Positions 46,170-61,241 are shown, counted from the stretch's first letter. The stretch: DNA of 64,000 nt from Pseudomonas sp. WS 5079 (GCF_012985465.1 NZ_JAAQWN010000001.1:496001-560000); one strand, 5' to 3'. The notes: generated from the letters alone by a model not told the origin. A program made the numbers and translations.

Positions 46170-46916
46170 ATGACCGTCTACTTCATCGGCGCAGGCCCCG
46201 GCGACCCGGAACTGATTACCGTCAAAGGCCAGCGGCTGATCCGCAGTTGCCCGGTGATTATCTATGCCGGCTCCCTGGTGCCTGCCGCGGTGCTTGAAGG
46301 CCATCAGGCCCAGTTGGTGGTCAACAGTGCCGAACTGCACCTGGAGCAGATCATTGACTTGATCAAGGACGCCCACGAAAAAGGCCAGGACGTAGCGCGT
46401 GTGCACTCCGGCGATCCAAGCCTGTATGGCGCGATTGGCGAGCAAATCCGTCATTTGCGCCAGCTGGGGATTGCCTTCCAGATCATTCCAGGGGTGACTG
46501 CGGTGGCCGCGTGTGCCGCGCTGCTGGAGGCGGAGCTGACTTTGCCGGATATCGCCCAAAGCGTGATCCTGACCCGCTATGCCGACAAAACCACGATGCC
46601 TGCGGGGGAATCCTTCGACAGCCTGGCCAGCCATGGCACCACCATGGCGGTGCACTTGGGGGTCAATCACCTGGAGAAAATCGTCGCCGAACTGCTGCCA
46701 CATTATGGTGCGGATTGCCCGATTGCCGTGGTGCACCGGGCAACGTGGCCGGATCAGGACTGGGCCATTGGCACCTTGGCGGACATTGTCGAAAAGGTCG
46801 CGGCGAAGGGGTTCCGGCGCACCGCGCTGATTGTGGTGGGCCGGGTGCTGGCCAGCGACGGCTTTAGCGAATCCTCGCTGTATCGCGCAGGCCATGCCCA
46901 CCTCTACCGGCCCTGA
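46170..46916 (+). CDS. cobM: Precorrin-4 C(11)-methyltransferase
   Basis: The 248-residue SAM-dependent methyltransferase starts MTVYFIGAGPGDPELITVKG, the tetrapyrrole methylase signature. HSGDPSLYGAIGEQ and PGVTAVAACAALLEAELTLP are also typical of CobM/CbiF. It methylates precorrin-4 at C-11 in aerobic B12 synthesis. AGGA lies 7 nt upstream of ATG 46170. It is the last gene of the cbtB-cbtA-cobE-cobM operon. Confidence 0.95.
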   Translation: MTVYFIGAGPGDPELITVKGQRLIRSCPVIIYAGSLVPAAVLEGHQAQLVVNSAELHLEQIIDLIKDAHEKGQDVARVHSGDPSLYGAIGEQIRHLRQLGIAFQIIPGVTAVAACAALLEAELTLPDIAQSVILTRYADKTTMPAGESFDSLASHGTTMAVHLGVNHLEKIVAELLPHYGADCPIAVVHRATWPDQDWAIGTLADIVEKVAAKGFRRTALIVVGRVLASDGFSESSLYRAGHAHLYRP

Positions 46917-46933
46917 CACCACGCAAGACAACC

Positions 46934-47024
46934 TGTGGGAGCTGGCTTGCCTGCGGTAGCGGTGAAACAGTCGATAGATAAGTCGCCTGGCACAGCGTCA
47001 TCGCGGGCAAGCCCGCTCCTACAG
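46934..47024. repeat. REP doublet (REPIN-type)
   Basis: GTGGGAGCTGGCTTGCCTGC (46935-46954) is opposed by ATCGCGGGCAAGCCCGCTCC (47000-47019). It belongs to the same family as the 36.2-kb doublet and lies in the cobM-nfuA gap. Confidence 0.8.
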
Positions 47025-47073
47025 TTGATTCTCTTTGTTAGATAGCTCGTGTAACTCATTAATTTAAATCAAT

Positions 47074-47103
47074 AAAAAACGGCGCTCACGGGCGCCGTTT
47101 TTT
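47074..47103. terminator. Bidirectional terminator between cobM and nfuA
   Basis: AAAAAACGGCGC (47074-47085), loop TCACGG, GCGCCGTTTTTT (47092-47103). It gives a T run on either strand and serves both convergent genes. Confidence 0.9.
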
Positions 47104-47119
47104 GTTTGCAGCGAACGCC

Positions 47120-47713
<594 letters not shown>

Positions 47714-47790
47714 TCACAGGCTTGCTGGCAGTTTACGCCAATCGCCTCGGCGGTACAAAGTCCTAGTATTTTTGTCAGGCAAATCCATAT

Positions 47791-50082
47791 TTACAGGTTC
47801 TCGTAGCGATTCATATCCAGCACACCCTCTTCCACCGGCGTGGTTTCACGGACGTACTGCGATAAATCGTGGAAATACTCCCAGAACTGCGGGTGGCTGC
47901 GGCGAATGCCCCAGCGCTCGACAATCCGTTCAAAACGCTTGGCGTCCCTGGCCCGCTCCATGTCCTCGACGAACTCAGGCACATCCTCGGCCGGCACGTT
48001 GAAGATGAAGTTGGGGTAGCTGCTGAGCACGCCCGGGTAGATCGTCAGGGTATCCAGGCCCGGCTGATAGCGATAAGCCTCGCCCAGCATAAACGCCACG
48101 TTACTGTGGGCACGGTTGCGCAGCAGGCTGTAGACCTCGCGTTTGCCGCTGCGGGTCTGGATGCGCAGCATAGTGGCTTCCGGCAATTGTTCGATCACCT
48201 TGAGCCCGGCCGCCGGCCTGGAGGTCAGGCGGCTGAGGGTTTGTTCGGCATCGCGCAGTTGCGGGTCGATACCAGGACGCGAGCAATAGGCGCTGATGCA
48301 ACGGTTGATCGGATCCGGGCTGGCATTCAAATCGCCATAACGGGCAAGCAACTGGTTGGCAAAGTCGCGCTTGGGGTCCTGCGGGTCCAGTTTCAGGCCG
48401 GTGGGCTTGTCGTTGTCGATGGCCTCATAGTCCAGCCACAGCTTGACCTTGCCGCTGTTCTGGTACCAGTCATCGAGGTACCCATCGCGCGAGTCCGCCG
48501 GCATCAGGCGCAGGAAGTTCTGTTCGGCGCCATTACGGATCAGGTCGAAATACAGGCGGGTCTGGGCCTGGTGCGAGACGTTGCCAAACACGTCGAAATT
48601 GACCGCCAACTGGTAATAGGTGCGTTCCAGCAACGGATAATCGAACAACCACAGCGTCTGTGGCACTTCGCCAATCAGGCCTTTGGTCACAGAAGCGCTG
48701 TCGAAATGGCGGAAGATGCTCAGCAACGCGTTGTTATTGCCCTCCCATAGGCTCGACCAGCCTGGCGCCGGCAGGTCGGCGTAGTTGTCGCGACGCAGGG
48801 CCTCGTATTCATTGCGTTTGTCGCGATAGGCCAGCCATAGGCCCAACACACTGCCCACGTCATCGTTCTGCCCCGGCATCGCCAGCAACGGCGTGGCCTG
48901 GCCACGATAACGCGCATCGGTGATGTACAGGTCGTGTTCCGGGTCCTGGAACAGGGTCCAGAAGTTGTCGCGGATCACGTCCGTGGCAATCTGCCCACGG
49001 CACACCGGCCCGCGAATGAAGGTGCGCACGAAGTATTCGGCGTTATCCAGCATGAACTGGTAGCGCGCCTTGGCCGGGATCGCCTCGAACGTTTCAAACG
49101 GGTTGGCCCGACGCCCAGGGCCGTAGCCGGGCAGCGCCACGACCTGCCAGTCGCCGCTGTAGAACAGCGCCTTGATCCGCGCCATCTTCGCCGCACTGAA
49201 CGGGTACGTGATGTGGGTCTTGTGCACGATCACCCCTTGCACCGGCCACAGGCGGTAGTACACCTGGGTGCCGGGGTCGTCATTCGGGCGACGGGTGTTG
49301 ATCAGGTCGATGGGCTGGCCGCTGGGCGTACGCGAGCGTACCCACTGGAAAAAATGCCCCGGCTCACCGCCCTCGAAATAGATATGGGCGAGGAACAGGT
49401 GTTCGAATAACCAACGCGCCACCAGGCTTTCCCGGGCGCCGGGCTGGTTCAGCAGGTTTTCCCATTGCTGTACCTGCAAGGCTTCCTGGGCGCTGGGCGC
49501 CAGGCCCTGCTCATCAATAGGCGCACCGGACGCCAGCCAGCGTTGCAGGGTCTGGTATTGCTGGTCGGTCAGGCCGGTGACGGCCAGGGGCATGCCTTCC
49601 TTGGGGTGCGCGCCGGCGTAGGCGTCGAACTCCCCCGGTAGCGGGCACATGTTTTGGCGGTTGAGGCCCAGCACAATCTCATCGGGCAGCTTGGCATTGG
49701 GCGCCAATGGGGTGTTATGGCCCAGTTCCAGCATGCGCGCCATCAGCGCCGCCTGGCTGCCCTGGGCATCCAGTACCGAGGCAAACCCCTGGCGCTGCCA
49801 GGCGGCCTTGCCAAAGGCGTCATAAAACAGCCGGGTCGGCTGCGCAGCCTGGCTGCGCTCGCCGTCGTACACCGGCACTTTGCTCGCGCCGCGTGCCGCG
49901 CCTTCGCCACTGCCCAGGTTGAGCTGGCAGGCGGAGTCGTAGCAGGCGTGGCAGGCCACGCACTTCTCGGTGAAAATCGGTTGGATATCGCGGGTATAGG
50001 AAAACGCCGGGGCGGGTCCGTTGGCCTGTGCTAGGCAGGCGACCAGTGCCAAGACGGCGCTGGTGATGAGGCGAAATGACAT
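47791..50082 (-). CDS. cti: Fatty acid cis/trans isomerase
   Basis: The 763-residue periplasmic haem protein has a signal peptide (cleavage after AQA, about residue 20) and a c-type haem motif CVACH, typical of Pseudomonas/Vibrio Cti. It converts cis-unsaturated membrane fatty acids to trans forms under solvent or heat stress, making the membrane more rigid. It is divergent from metH. Confidence 0.94.
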   Translation of the reverse strand: MSFRLITSAVLALVACLAQANGPAPAFSYTRDIQPIFTEKCVACHACYDSACQLNLGSGEGAARGASKVPVYDGERSQAAQPTRLFYDAFGKAAWQRQGFASVLDAQGSQAALMARMLELGHNTPLAPNAKLPDEIVLGLNRQNMCPLPGEFDAYAGAHPKEGMPLAVTGLTDQQYQTLQRWLASGAPIDEQGLAPSAQEALQVQQWENLLNQPGARESLVARWLFEHLFLAHIYFEGGEPGHFFQWVRSRTPSGQPIDLINTRRPNDDPGTQVYYRLWPVQGVIVHKTHITYPFSAAKMARIKALFYSGDWQVVALPGYGPGRRANPFETFEAIPAKARYQFMLDNAEYFVRTFIRGPVCRGQIATDVIRDNFWTLFQDPEHDLYITDARYRGQATPLLAMPGQNDDVGSVLGLWLAYRDKRNEYEALRRDNYADLPAPGWSSLWEGNNNALLSIFRHFDSASVTKGLIGEVPQTLWLFDYPLLERTYYQLAVNFDVFGNVSHQAQTRLYFDLIRNGAEQNFLRLMPADSRDGYLDDWYQNSGKVKLWLDYEAIDNDKPTGLKLDPQDPKRDFANQLLARYGDLNASPDPINRCISAYCSRPGIDPQLRDAEQTLSRLTSRPAAGLKVIEQLPEATMLRIQTRSGKREVYSLLRNRAHSNVAFMLGEAYRYQPGLDTLTIYPGVLSSYPNFIFNVPAEDVPEFVEDMERARDAKRFERIVERWGIRRSHPQFWEYFHDLSQYVRETTPVEEGVLDMNRYENL

Positions 50083-50247
50083 GTATCCGGTCCCGATTCA
50101 ATGCGTGCGCTGAAAAATTGCCGCGATTCTACCGATGTCGGCCCGCCATCAACATGAGCGATATTCATGCAAAACCCAGGCAGGCTCTAAAAGCGCACAG
50201 GTTTGCTATGATCCACGCCCTCCGTAATGCCTGATTAGAGTAGTCCC

Positions 50248-53958
<3,711 letters not shown>

Positions 53959-53983
53959 CCGGCTTTTTATAGAAGCGAACTGA

Positions 53984-54012
53984 CAAGGGCGACGCGGCGC
54001 CCTTGGGTTTTT
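53984..54012 (+). terminator. Terminator of metH
   Basis: CAAGGGCG (53984-53991) pairs with CGCCCTTG (53998-54005), followed by TTTTT at 54008-54012. A short REP-like remnant follows. Confidence 0.75.
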
Positions 54013-54056
54013 CACGAGCAAGTTCGCGCCTACAGTAGAGCGGCATGCGGCTGTGC

Positions 54057-57000
54057 TTATAGGTTGAGTGCTGCGCGCTCCTGCTGGGTAAGGCGGATCG
54101 CCAGCGCCGCGCGCTGCTCCTTGATCCAGGTGCCCAGCACGGCATAGTCGCGCAGGTAATCCGCACCATTGTCAGGGTAGCGCGCATCCAGCGCGTCGGT
54201 CTTGTGCTCCAGCTCGCGGGCCAGGGCTGCGAAGTTCGTGGCGTATTTTTTCTTCAGATAGTTGCGCCAATACTCAAGGCCCACCAGCCTTTCTTCATAG
54301 CCCACTGCGCTTTCGCCTTGCACAATCGTCCCATAGGCTCGATCCAGGTCGGCCGGCGTCACCTGCGACAATTCGCTGTACAGCATGCCGGCGGGTTGCC
54401 GGGGCAGTTCCAGGCGCGCCGCCAGCCCAATGCGCAACGCCAGGCGGACCTCTGCCGGGTCGATATCCGGACGGCTCTCGACAGTAGCCTTGGCGATGCC
54501 TTCCACGGCCTCCAGGCGGAGCATGCTACGGGCGAATTTCAGCAGCGTGGCACCGTCCTGCCCACGCTCGGCGATTTTTAGCGCATCAAACTCCAGGACC
54601 CGGGTTTCCAGGGCATTGAACATCAGGATCCGCCCATCGCCGCAGGTGACGTCCGGCATCATCGCCGTCGCCCGGGCAAACAGGTCGCGGCGCATGGCCG
54701 GGTTTTGGCTGATGGCTTCCAGTACCTTCCACACGCGCTGTGTCAGTTCGGCACGCGCCTCCAGGAAGTCCTCGGTATTGCGCAGTTGCGAGAGGGTGAA
54801 GAAAAAATCGACGCTGCCTTCCTGGGCCCTGAGTTCGTCCCAGATCCGGTGTTTTGACGAGTGTGCTGGCACGTCAGTAAACCATTGGGCCTTTTGCACC
54901 GGGGCCGTTTCGATATCCGGGTGGTTCAGCGAGTAGTCAGGTGAGTCAAAAGCCCCTTGTTCGTCGCGCTCCCAATACTCCAGAAGCATGACTTCAAGCT
55001 GCTCGGTGGAAAACCCCAGGCCGTTGCCGGTCTGGGCCAGATACTCCTGCAAGCGTTCACAGCTTGGCTGGTCCAGGCGGTTGCCCAAGAGGTTGGTCCC
55101 CGCCATCAACAGATTACGTTGCGGCTCGAACGCCTCATCCGGCAGGGTCTCGATCCAGTTGTCACTCAGGTCCAGGGTGCGCAGGCGTGGCAACTCGAGC
55201 ACTGTCATCGGCCAGTCGTCCAGCAAGTTGCGTTGCAGGTACAGGCTGTCGAGCCGCAGCAGGCCGCTTACGTCCAGCTCACTGAAAATATTGTCACCCA
55301 GGTCCAGCCATTCGAGCTCGGGCATCTGCGCCAGATTGGCCTGCAACTGCGCCGCGTTCTGCAGTTCATTGCGGCCCAGGTCCAGCCGACGCAGAGCGCG
55401 GAACTCACTGAGTGCCTCGGGCAACGCGCGCAAGCCATTGTTGCTGAGCGTCAAGCTGCGCACATGGCTGAAGGCGCGCAGGAAGCCGTTGGAGCCCTCG
55501 GCCGTGAGTCGCACGCGGTTCAGGTTCAGCTCGCTGACGTGGGCAAAATATTGAGGCAACGTCGGCAAATCACCGATAGACAGCCCGGAAAGATCCAGGC
55601 GCTCCACCCCATTCACTCCCGGCCCCACAGACCCGGCGCGCAAGCTGTAGCGCCAGCTCTCCAGCAGCCGATCCGCTGCACGCCGCCGGTCCAACGCGCT
55701 GATCCAGCCGCCGTCCAGGTACCCATGCACATCTATCCACTCATTGAGCAGCGGCACCCATTGCGCATACTGCGCTTCCCATTGCGCCAGGCGCTCGTGG
55801 ATCTGCATCGTTTCCAGGCCGTCGGCGCGTAACTCTTCGATATATGCCGCTGCTTGCGTGGCGTCCAGTGCCGGGTCCAGGCGTTGCAGGCGCGCCGCGG
55901 GCAGCAGCTCGGCGGTTGTGGGCGGCAGCGCAGCCAGCAAATCGGGGCGGCGCAACGCATCCTCGGAAAAATACTCCGGCTCGCCCCCGGTCATACCCTG
56001 GGCCAGAAGTTCGCGGGGGATGCCCAGGGGGCTTTCCAGCGGGACGGCCGGATTCTCGCGGGCGTAGCGTCGCGCAAACACCCGGGCTTCTGCGCGGGCC
56101 GTCGCACTCAAGCGACAGCCGCGCAAGTCGGTATTGGACAGCAGGAAGTCATGCCCTTGCAGCGCCGCCTCGGGGATCGAGGTCACGGCGCTGTGGCTCA
56201 AGTCCAGGCTGCGCAACGGCAGTGCAAGCACACCCTCGGGCCACTCGCTGAGCGCGCTATGGCTAAGGTCGAGGCTGCGCAGTTCGCGCAGCGCACTCAC
56301 GTCCAGGCGGCTGATGGGGTTGTAGGGCAGTCGCAGCGATACCAGGCCGGTCAACCGGTTCAACCCCGCCTGGATCGGGGCCGTAATGACCAGCCAGTTA
56401 TGGGACAGGTCCAGATCGCGCAATGAAGGGCATTGGCCCAGCGCCGAGGGCAGATCGGTCAGATTGTTGCGGGCCAAGCCCAGGCTGTCGAGTTGGGGGA
56501 AGTGGCCAAGCCAGGTATTGATGCCTTCCAGCGACACGCCTATGTCACTCAGGTTCAGGCTGCGCACATGGGTAAACCCCACGGCGGGCAACTTAGGCAA
56601 ATCAATCAGGTTGGCGCCTGACAGGTCCAGCATCGCGGCACCAGCAGGTGGCTGGCCCTCGCCAACAATGCGCGGCTCCAGGCCTTCGAGCCAGCAATCA
56701 AGGAGTTTTTGCGACGCCACCTGCCGCTCGACCTCAACCCTGCCAATGTTTGAATCGCGATCAGACCATTGCTCAAGGTCATCGACCAACTGGCGGTGTT
56801 CTTCGCGCACACTGTTGACGCTCTCCAGACGCTGGCGAGAAGTCAGCCCGCGCGTTTTGAAACTGGCCAAGACACGCTCGGCAAAACCCGGGCCACCGGA
56901 CTGCAGGCTGCCCAGGGCGCCTTCGCAGTAGGCCTGGACCAGCCGCAGCTCTTCGACCAGATGGGCCGGGTTGTCATGCAGGTACGCATATACCCGCATG

Positions 57001-60000
57001 AACTCCTCAGGCTCAAAGGCCGACCAGTTCATATGCAGGCCGCGCCACAAGCGTTGATGCCCGGTAAACAGTGGCGCAGGCAAGGAGCGCAACGGAGTCT
57101 GGGCCACATCCAGAAACTCCAGGTGCTCAAGTTCCAGACAGCCTTGCGGCCAGGTTTCCAAGAGCCCGGACACGGTTAAACGGCGCAACGCGCTCAACCC
57201 GCGGACATCCAGGGTTTGCAGGTTGCCGGCCAGGGATAACTGGCGCAGTTCAGGCATGCGTTCAAGCGGGCGCAGCACTTGTGCTGAATAAGTGAGCGAC
57301 GGGCCGCTAAGCGACAGTTGGGTGATGCCGGGAGCACTCGCCAAATGCTCTGTCAGCGCGTCGAGGTGCTCGGGACGCACATCCAGTTGCAAATGCCGCA
57401 CGTTGGGAAACGGCCGCAGTAAGCGGCTGGATTCCTGGGCAAGAAATCTGCTCCCGGTGAGGTTCAGGGTGCGGACATGGGAAAAGTCGGCGTGCCACTC
57501 GGGCAGCGCCTGCTCCCCTCGTAGACTCAGGGTGCTATCGGCCGGACTGTCCCGATCAAAGCCCTGGCGCCAGCAATCGATGAGGTCGTCAACCGTGCGC
57601 TGGCGACTCTCATATGCCCCCGCCCACTGCTCAAGGGTCGCGCGCAAGGCCGTCAATTCGCGCTGGCGGTTGGCAAACAACCGCCAGATTTGCGCATTGC
57701 TCTCGCCGTCGCGTCGGCGCGCAGCTATCAGCGCCTGAGCCTGGGACTCGCTGATATTCGGATACACGCTACGGGCATGGGCGATCAACGCGTCATCCAT
57801 GGCGAACAGCCCGCCCCTTCCCGACAGTTCATACCCCAGGCGCCCGCTCGACAGGCGCCAGGCAGGCCTAGAGCGCGGCGTGCGCAGCTTGAGGATGTCC
57901 CGGGCGATGAGCTCGCGCTGCCCACTGGCATAGGTCGCCAGCACCTGCTGCAAATCTGCGGCCTGGCCGGTCAACCCCAACGACCTGCACGCCTCATCGG
58001 GCAACGCGTCGATGATCGACTGGAAAAGATTGCGTCCATGGGCAGGCGCGCTATTGAGTGCGCGGCCGCCTGCATCAAAGGCCTGGAAGCCCTCGCCGCT
58101 GCTGACCAGGTATCGGCGCACAACAGCGTGCTCCGGGCCAATGCTGTCCAGCAAAGGGCCGTGAATGCCCTCCAAACGCATCTCAAGGCGCACACCTGGG
58201 GGCCATCCGGGCAGGCGCGCGAGGCCCTGCAAGGCGAGTCGGTCGCTGTCGGCATTGGCCAGCCGGTCACGGTGCAGGCCGCTGAGCGCCCGGCTCAAGC
58301 GCGCCTGCTGCAAACTGATACGGGCCTGGTGGTCGAGCCGCGCGCTGACATGCCCACTGTCTTGCAGGCGCCTGAATTCCTGTGGACTGGCGCGGTTGAG
58401 CAACTCGTCGAGAGCACGCCTGGACAGCGCGGGAAACCGTCGCTGCAGTGGCCTGCCGTCGCTCATGGGCGCGCCATTTCCCTGTAGCCGGGCGTCGAAC
58501 AGCGCCGTCTGCCGTTGCAGGGCATAGTCCGCCAGGCGCTCATTGAAGGCTTGTTCCCTGGGCTTGCCGCTGCCCAGCAAAGCGGTGATTTCCTGCTCGT
58601 CAAGGCCGCTCAGAACCATCTGGGCGAGCCTGCCTTGCTGCACATCGGCGCGGCTGATTTTCAGGGTCGGACGACTATCGTCCAACGACAACGGGCTGCC
58701 ATAGCAAACCGAGCGCCCTGTCGGCTCCAGGCGCGCGCCTTCCCACTCATCAGTCACGGGCACCCCAAATCGGTCACCACGCTGTGGCGTGCCCAACAGG
58801 CGCCAGGCCTGCTCCTCGCCCAGCCTGGTCGATACCGGCTGGCTGCGCTCAACGATGGCGACTGCCTCAAATACCTCCAGCACCCGCCCGGGAGGCCAGC
58901 CGGGCATTTCCACGGTGAGGGGCAAGGCATACTCATGGCGGTCCTGCAGGCCGGTGCCGCGGCGCAGGCGCTCGATCAATTCGCCAACGTCCTGGTCGGC
59001 CCTGAACCGCTCCAGGGTATCGGCCAGCACGGCGGGCACCGGCAAACCGTCCAGATGCACTTTGCGCAGCAGATCGTCGTGCACACCGCTGACGTTGCCA
59101 ACCACCCTCAAGGTTTCATCCGTGAAACCCTCGGTAATCGGCCCCAATCGCCGCAGCAGGGTCAGGCGGTCCCAGGTCAGGGGGCGCTCATGGCTATGCC
59201 GCCACGCCCCGGCCCCGTTGTGTTCGAGGAGCGGCTGGTACGCCAGCGGATCGCGCGGGTGTTTTATCCGCCATTGCTTGAGCTGCGGGTCAAAGGTCTT
59301 TTCGTAGAGCACGTTATCGATCTGAACATGGAGTTTGCCATCGACCTCGTACTGCCCCAGGGCATTGGCCTGACTGCCGGGCGCCAGGGCGGCTTCACTT
59401 GGGTACGCGCCCAGGTCGGGCTTCCATAAGCGGACCCGGCCATCCGGTAGCTTCACCGGGACCAGGCCTTCGATAACCGGCTCATGCCTCAACGCGCTCA
59501 GGGCCTTGCCGCCCACCGCAGTCACGCCAAGCAACGCAAGGTTTTGCGCCAGGTCGATCAAGTGCGCCCTGGCCGCCCTGCGATCGCCCTCGGCCCACTG
59601 CTGCGTCGCCTCGAACACCTCTTTCAACAACTGCTCAGCCATCACGGCCATCATCAGCTCCCCTAGCACTGGCACAAACCCCACCAGCGCACTCAAGCCG
59701 AACATCCCGATGTTGAGCAGCATGGCCAGTTTGCGCGTTCGCACCCCGGCGTCGACATCTGCGGTGGGCACGGCATGGCCGGCGGCATCGGCGAGGCACT
59801 TGTCCTGGTGCCGCTCATACAGGTAGGTCCACAGGTCGACTTTGTCGCTACCAAATACCTGGTTTTTGAAAGCCAGCGCCACGGGCGCCAAATAGGGGTC
59901 CGGGTTGGGCACCTGCGGGGCCAGGGGCAAGGGCGGAAAATTCTTCAGTTTGAACGGGGTTACCTGGCTGAGCAGTTCATAGAACTGGCCGATGCCGGGG

Positions 60001-61127
60001 AAGTTCGTGCCGATTTTCTCGCGCAGGGTGGCGTCTGGCGCATCCTCGGTGAACTGACTGAAGTAATGCGGGCGCTCGGCATAATCGACGAACTGACTGA
60101 AAAAAGCCTGATAGGCCGTGGGGCGCTCCACACGGGTCGAGGCTGAGCCCGGCGTACTGAAGCGTTGCTTCAAGGTCGCCAGCAGTTGCGCATGATCGCT
60201 ATAGCGCTTAAGAGGCTGGTATGGGTCCTGAGGGATATACAGGATTGGCGAATCGACATGCTCATCATCGAAGGCCAGAAACAGCACGCAACCGGTCATG
60301 CGCAACTTCATCAAGCCCAGGTCGCAGAGCCATACCGGTTGCCCCCCCATCTGCGGCGCGCGTTCGCCGGCGATCACCGACAGCACCATGCGGTAATCGT
60401 CCTGGGTAATGTCCTCGTGCAACAGGGCCAACTCGGCCGCCGCCCGCATCGCGGCCTTTTGGCTGGCAATGAATTGTTGGCGCAGGGTGGTTTCGTGGGT
60501 GGAAAAAAAGTCCGCGAGGTAGGCCTGGTACTGCCCGCCCAGATCAAGGCGGCGGCACAGCCCTATGAACTGATAGACCGTGAGGCTCCCCAATCGGACC
60601 GGCAGCAACGGGGCGACGGCGGCGCCAGGCGATGACACCTGCCAGCGAAAACCCGACGATGAGTGAAAGGCCCCCTCTGCGGACTCGGACTCTTCGAAGT
60701 TGTGCAGCGCTGCCTGCAGCAGCTCCAGCTGCAAAAAGTCGTAGGTTCGCGCTTCAAGGTTCAGATCGGTGATGTGCAGGGCCTTTCGCAGGCTCAGCCA
60801 AGTGGCGACGTGGGGGGCCAAGGTAACGTCGTACTGCTCCTTGAGCGCCTGGAGCAGCAGCGGCCTGGCAAACGTGTCGATGTCCTGCAAGGCAGACAGG
60901 CTTTGGTCCAGAGCCGTCTGGGCGGTAAAACTTGCGATAAAACAGTCGTGCAATAGCTCGCGCTGCTCGGGTGTCGCATGCCAATAGGCTGGCGGCAGCG
61001 GGCTGTGGTTGTGCTTGAGGGCCATGCGGCGTGAGGTTGTGCTATCGATCAACCAGTGCGGCGTGGCGCTGATCAATAACGGGCGATGGATGCTGGGCGT
61101 TGCCGGCAATGGGGGCAAGTCGGTCAT
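54057..61127 (-). CDS. Giant DUF6543/LRR/NEL-type E3 ubiquitin ligase effector
   Basis: The 2356-residue protein has several regions. The N-terminal third is DUF6543 dermonecrotic-toxin-like (for example ILYIPQDPYQPLKRYSDHAQ), with hydrophobic helices near residues 465-525. Three leucine-rich repeat blocks follow at about 1215-1370, 1497-1665 and 1842-2000 (LDLSHNWL, LDLGRNEL, LDLSDNWIETLP). A NEL domain spans about 2086-2356 with the candidate catalytic Cys2162 (TCGDGR). NEL enzymes of IpaH/SspH type attach ubiquitin to host proteins after type III delivery. I chose ATG 61127, with GGAG upstream. No secretion genes lie nearby. Confidence 0.82.
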   Translation of the reverse strand: MTDLPPLPATPSIHRPLLISATPHWLIDSTTSRRMALKHNHSPLPPAYWHATPEQRELLHDCFIASFTAQTALDQSLSALQDIDTFARPLLLQALKEQYDVTLAPHVATWLSLRKALHITDLNLEARTYDFLQLELLQAALHNFEESESAEGAFHSSSGFRWQVSSPGAAVAPLLPVRLGSLTVYQFIGLCRRLDLGGQYQAYLADFFSTHETTLRQQFIASQKAAMRAAAELALLHEDITQDDYRMVLSVIAGERAPQMGGQPVWLCDLGLMKLRMTGCVLFLAFDDEHVDSPILYIPQDPYQPLKRYSDHAQLLATLKQRFSTPGSASTRVERPTAYQAFFSQFVDYAERPHYFSQFTEDAPDATLREKIGTNFPGIGQFYELLSQVTPFKLKNFPPLPLAPQVPNPDPYLAPVALAFKNQVFGSDKVDLWTYLYERHQDKCLADAAGHAVPTADVDAGVRTRKLAMLLNIGMFGLSALVGFVPVLGELMMAVMAEQLLKEVFEATQQWAEGDRRAARAHLIDLAQNLALLGVTAVGGKALSALRHEPVIEGLVPVKLPDGRVRLWKPDLGAYPSEAALAPGSQANALGQYEVDGKLHVQIDNVLYEKTFDPQLKQWRIKHPRDPLAYQPLLEHNGAGAWRHSHERPLTWDRLTLLRRLGPITEGFTDETLRVVGNVSGVHDDLLRKVHLDGLPVPAVLADTLERFRADQDVGELIERLRRGTGLQDRHEYALPLTVEMPGWPPGRVLEVFEAVAIVERSQPVSTRLGEEQAWRLLGTPQRGDRFGVPVTDEWEGARLEPTGRSVCYGSPLSLDDSRPTLKISRADVQQGRLAQMVLSGLDEQEITALLGSGKPREQAFNERLADYALQRQTALFDARLQGNGAPMSDGRPLQRRFPALSRRALDELLNRASPQEFRRLQDSGHVSARLDHQARISLQQARLSRALSGLHRDRLANADSDRLALQGLARLPGWPPGVRLEMRLEGIHGPLLDSIGPEHAVVRRYLVSSGEGFQAFDAGGRALNSAPAHGRNLFQSIIDALPDEACRSLGLTGQAADLQQVLATYASGQRELIARDILKLRTPRSRPAWRLSSGRLGYELSGRGGLFAMDDALIAHARSVYPNISESQAQALIAARRRDGESNAQIWRLFANRQRELTALRATLEQWAGAYESRQRTVDDLIDCWRQGFDRDSPADSTLSLRGEQALPEWHADFSHVRTLNLTGSRFLAQESSRLLRPFPNVRHLQLDVRPEHLDALTEHLASAPGITQLSLSGPSLTYSAQVLRPLERMPELRQLSLAGNLQTLDVRGLSALRRLTVSGLLETWPQGCLELEHLEFLDVAQTPLRSLPAPLFTGHQRLWRGLHMNWSAFEPEEFMRVYAYLHDNPAHLVEELRLVQAYCEGALGSLQSGGPGFAERVLASFKTRGLTSRQRLESVNSVREEHRQLVDDLEQWSDRDSNIGRVEVERQVASQKLLDCWLEGLEPRIVGEGQPPAGAAMLDLSGANLIDLPKLPAVGFTHVRSLNLSDIGVSLEGINTWLGHFPQLDSLGLARNNLTDLPSALGQCPSLRDLDLSHNWLVITAPIQAGLNRLTGLVSLRLPYNPISRLDVSALRELRSLDLSHSALSEWPEGVLALPLRSLDLSHSAVTSIPEAALQGHDFLLSNTDLRGCRLSATARAEARVFARRYARENPAVPLESPLGIPRELLAQGMTGGEPEYFSEDALRRPDLLAALPPTTAELLPAARLQRLDPALDATQAAAYIEELRADGLETMQIHERLAQWEAQYAQWVPLLNEWIDVHGYLDGGWISALDRRRAADRLLESWRYSLRAGSVGPGVNGVERLDLSGLSIGDLPTLPQYFAHVSELNLNRVRLTAEGSNGFLRAFSHVRSLTLSNNGLRALPEALSEFRALRRLDLGRNELQNAAQLQANLAQMPELEWLDLGDNIFSELDVSGLLRLDSLYLQRNLLDDWPMTVLELPRLRTLDLSDNWIETLPDEAFEPQRNLLMAGTNLLGNRLDQPSCERLQEYLAQTGNGLGFSTEQLEVMLLEYWERDEQGAFDSPDYSLNHPDIETAPVQKAQWFTDVPAHSSKHRIWDELRAQEGSVDFFFTLSQLRNTEDFLEARAELTQRVWKVLEAISQNPAMRRDLFARATAMMPDVTCGDGRILMFNALETRVLEFDALKIAERGQDGATLLKFARSMLRLEAVEGIAKATVESRPDIDPAEVRLALRIGLAARLELPRQPAGMLYSELSQVTPADLDRAYGTIVQGESAVGYEERLVGLEYWRNYLKKKYATNFAALARELEHKTDALDARYPDNGADYLRDYAVLGTWIKEQRAALAIRLTQQERAALNL

Positions 61128-61241
61128 GATGCGGCTCCGGGAAAAGGAGGCCCAGCACACCATGGGGGTCACGGCCAATCGCGGTAACTACGTCTATCCT
61201 GTTGGGAGCAGCAACTCCCCCCAGACCTCGCAGGAGGACTC

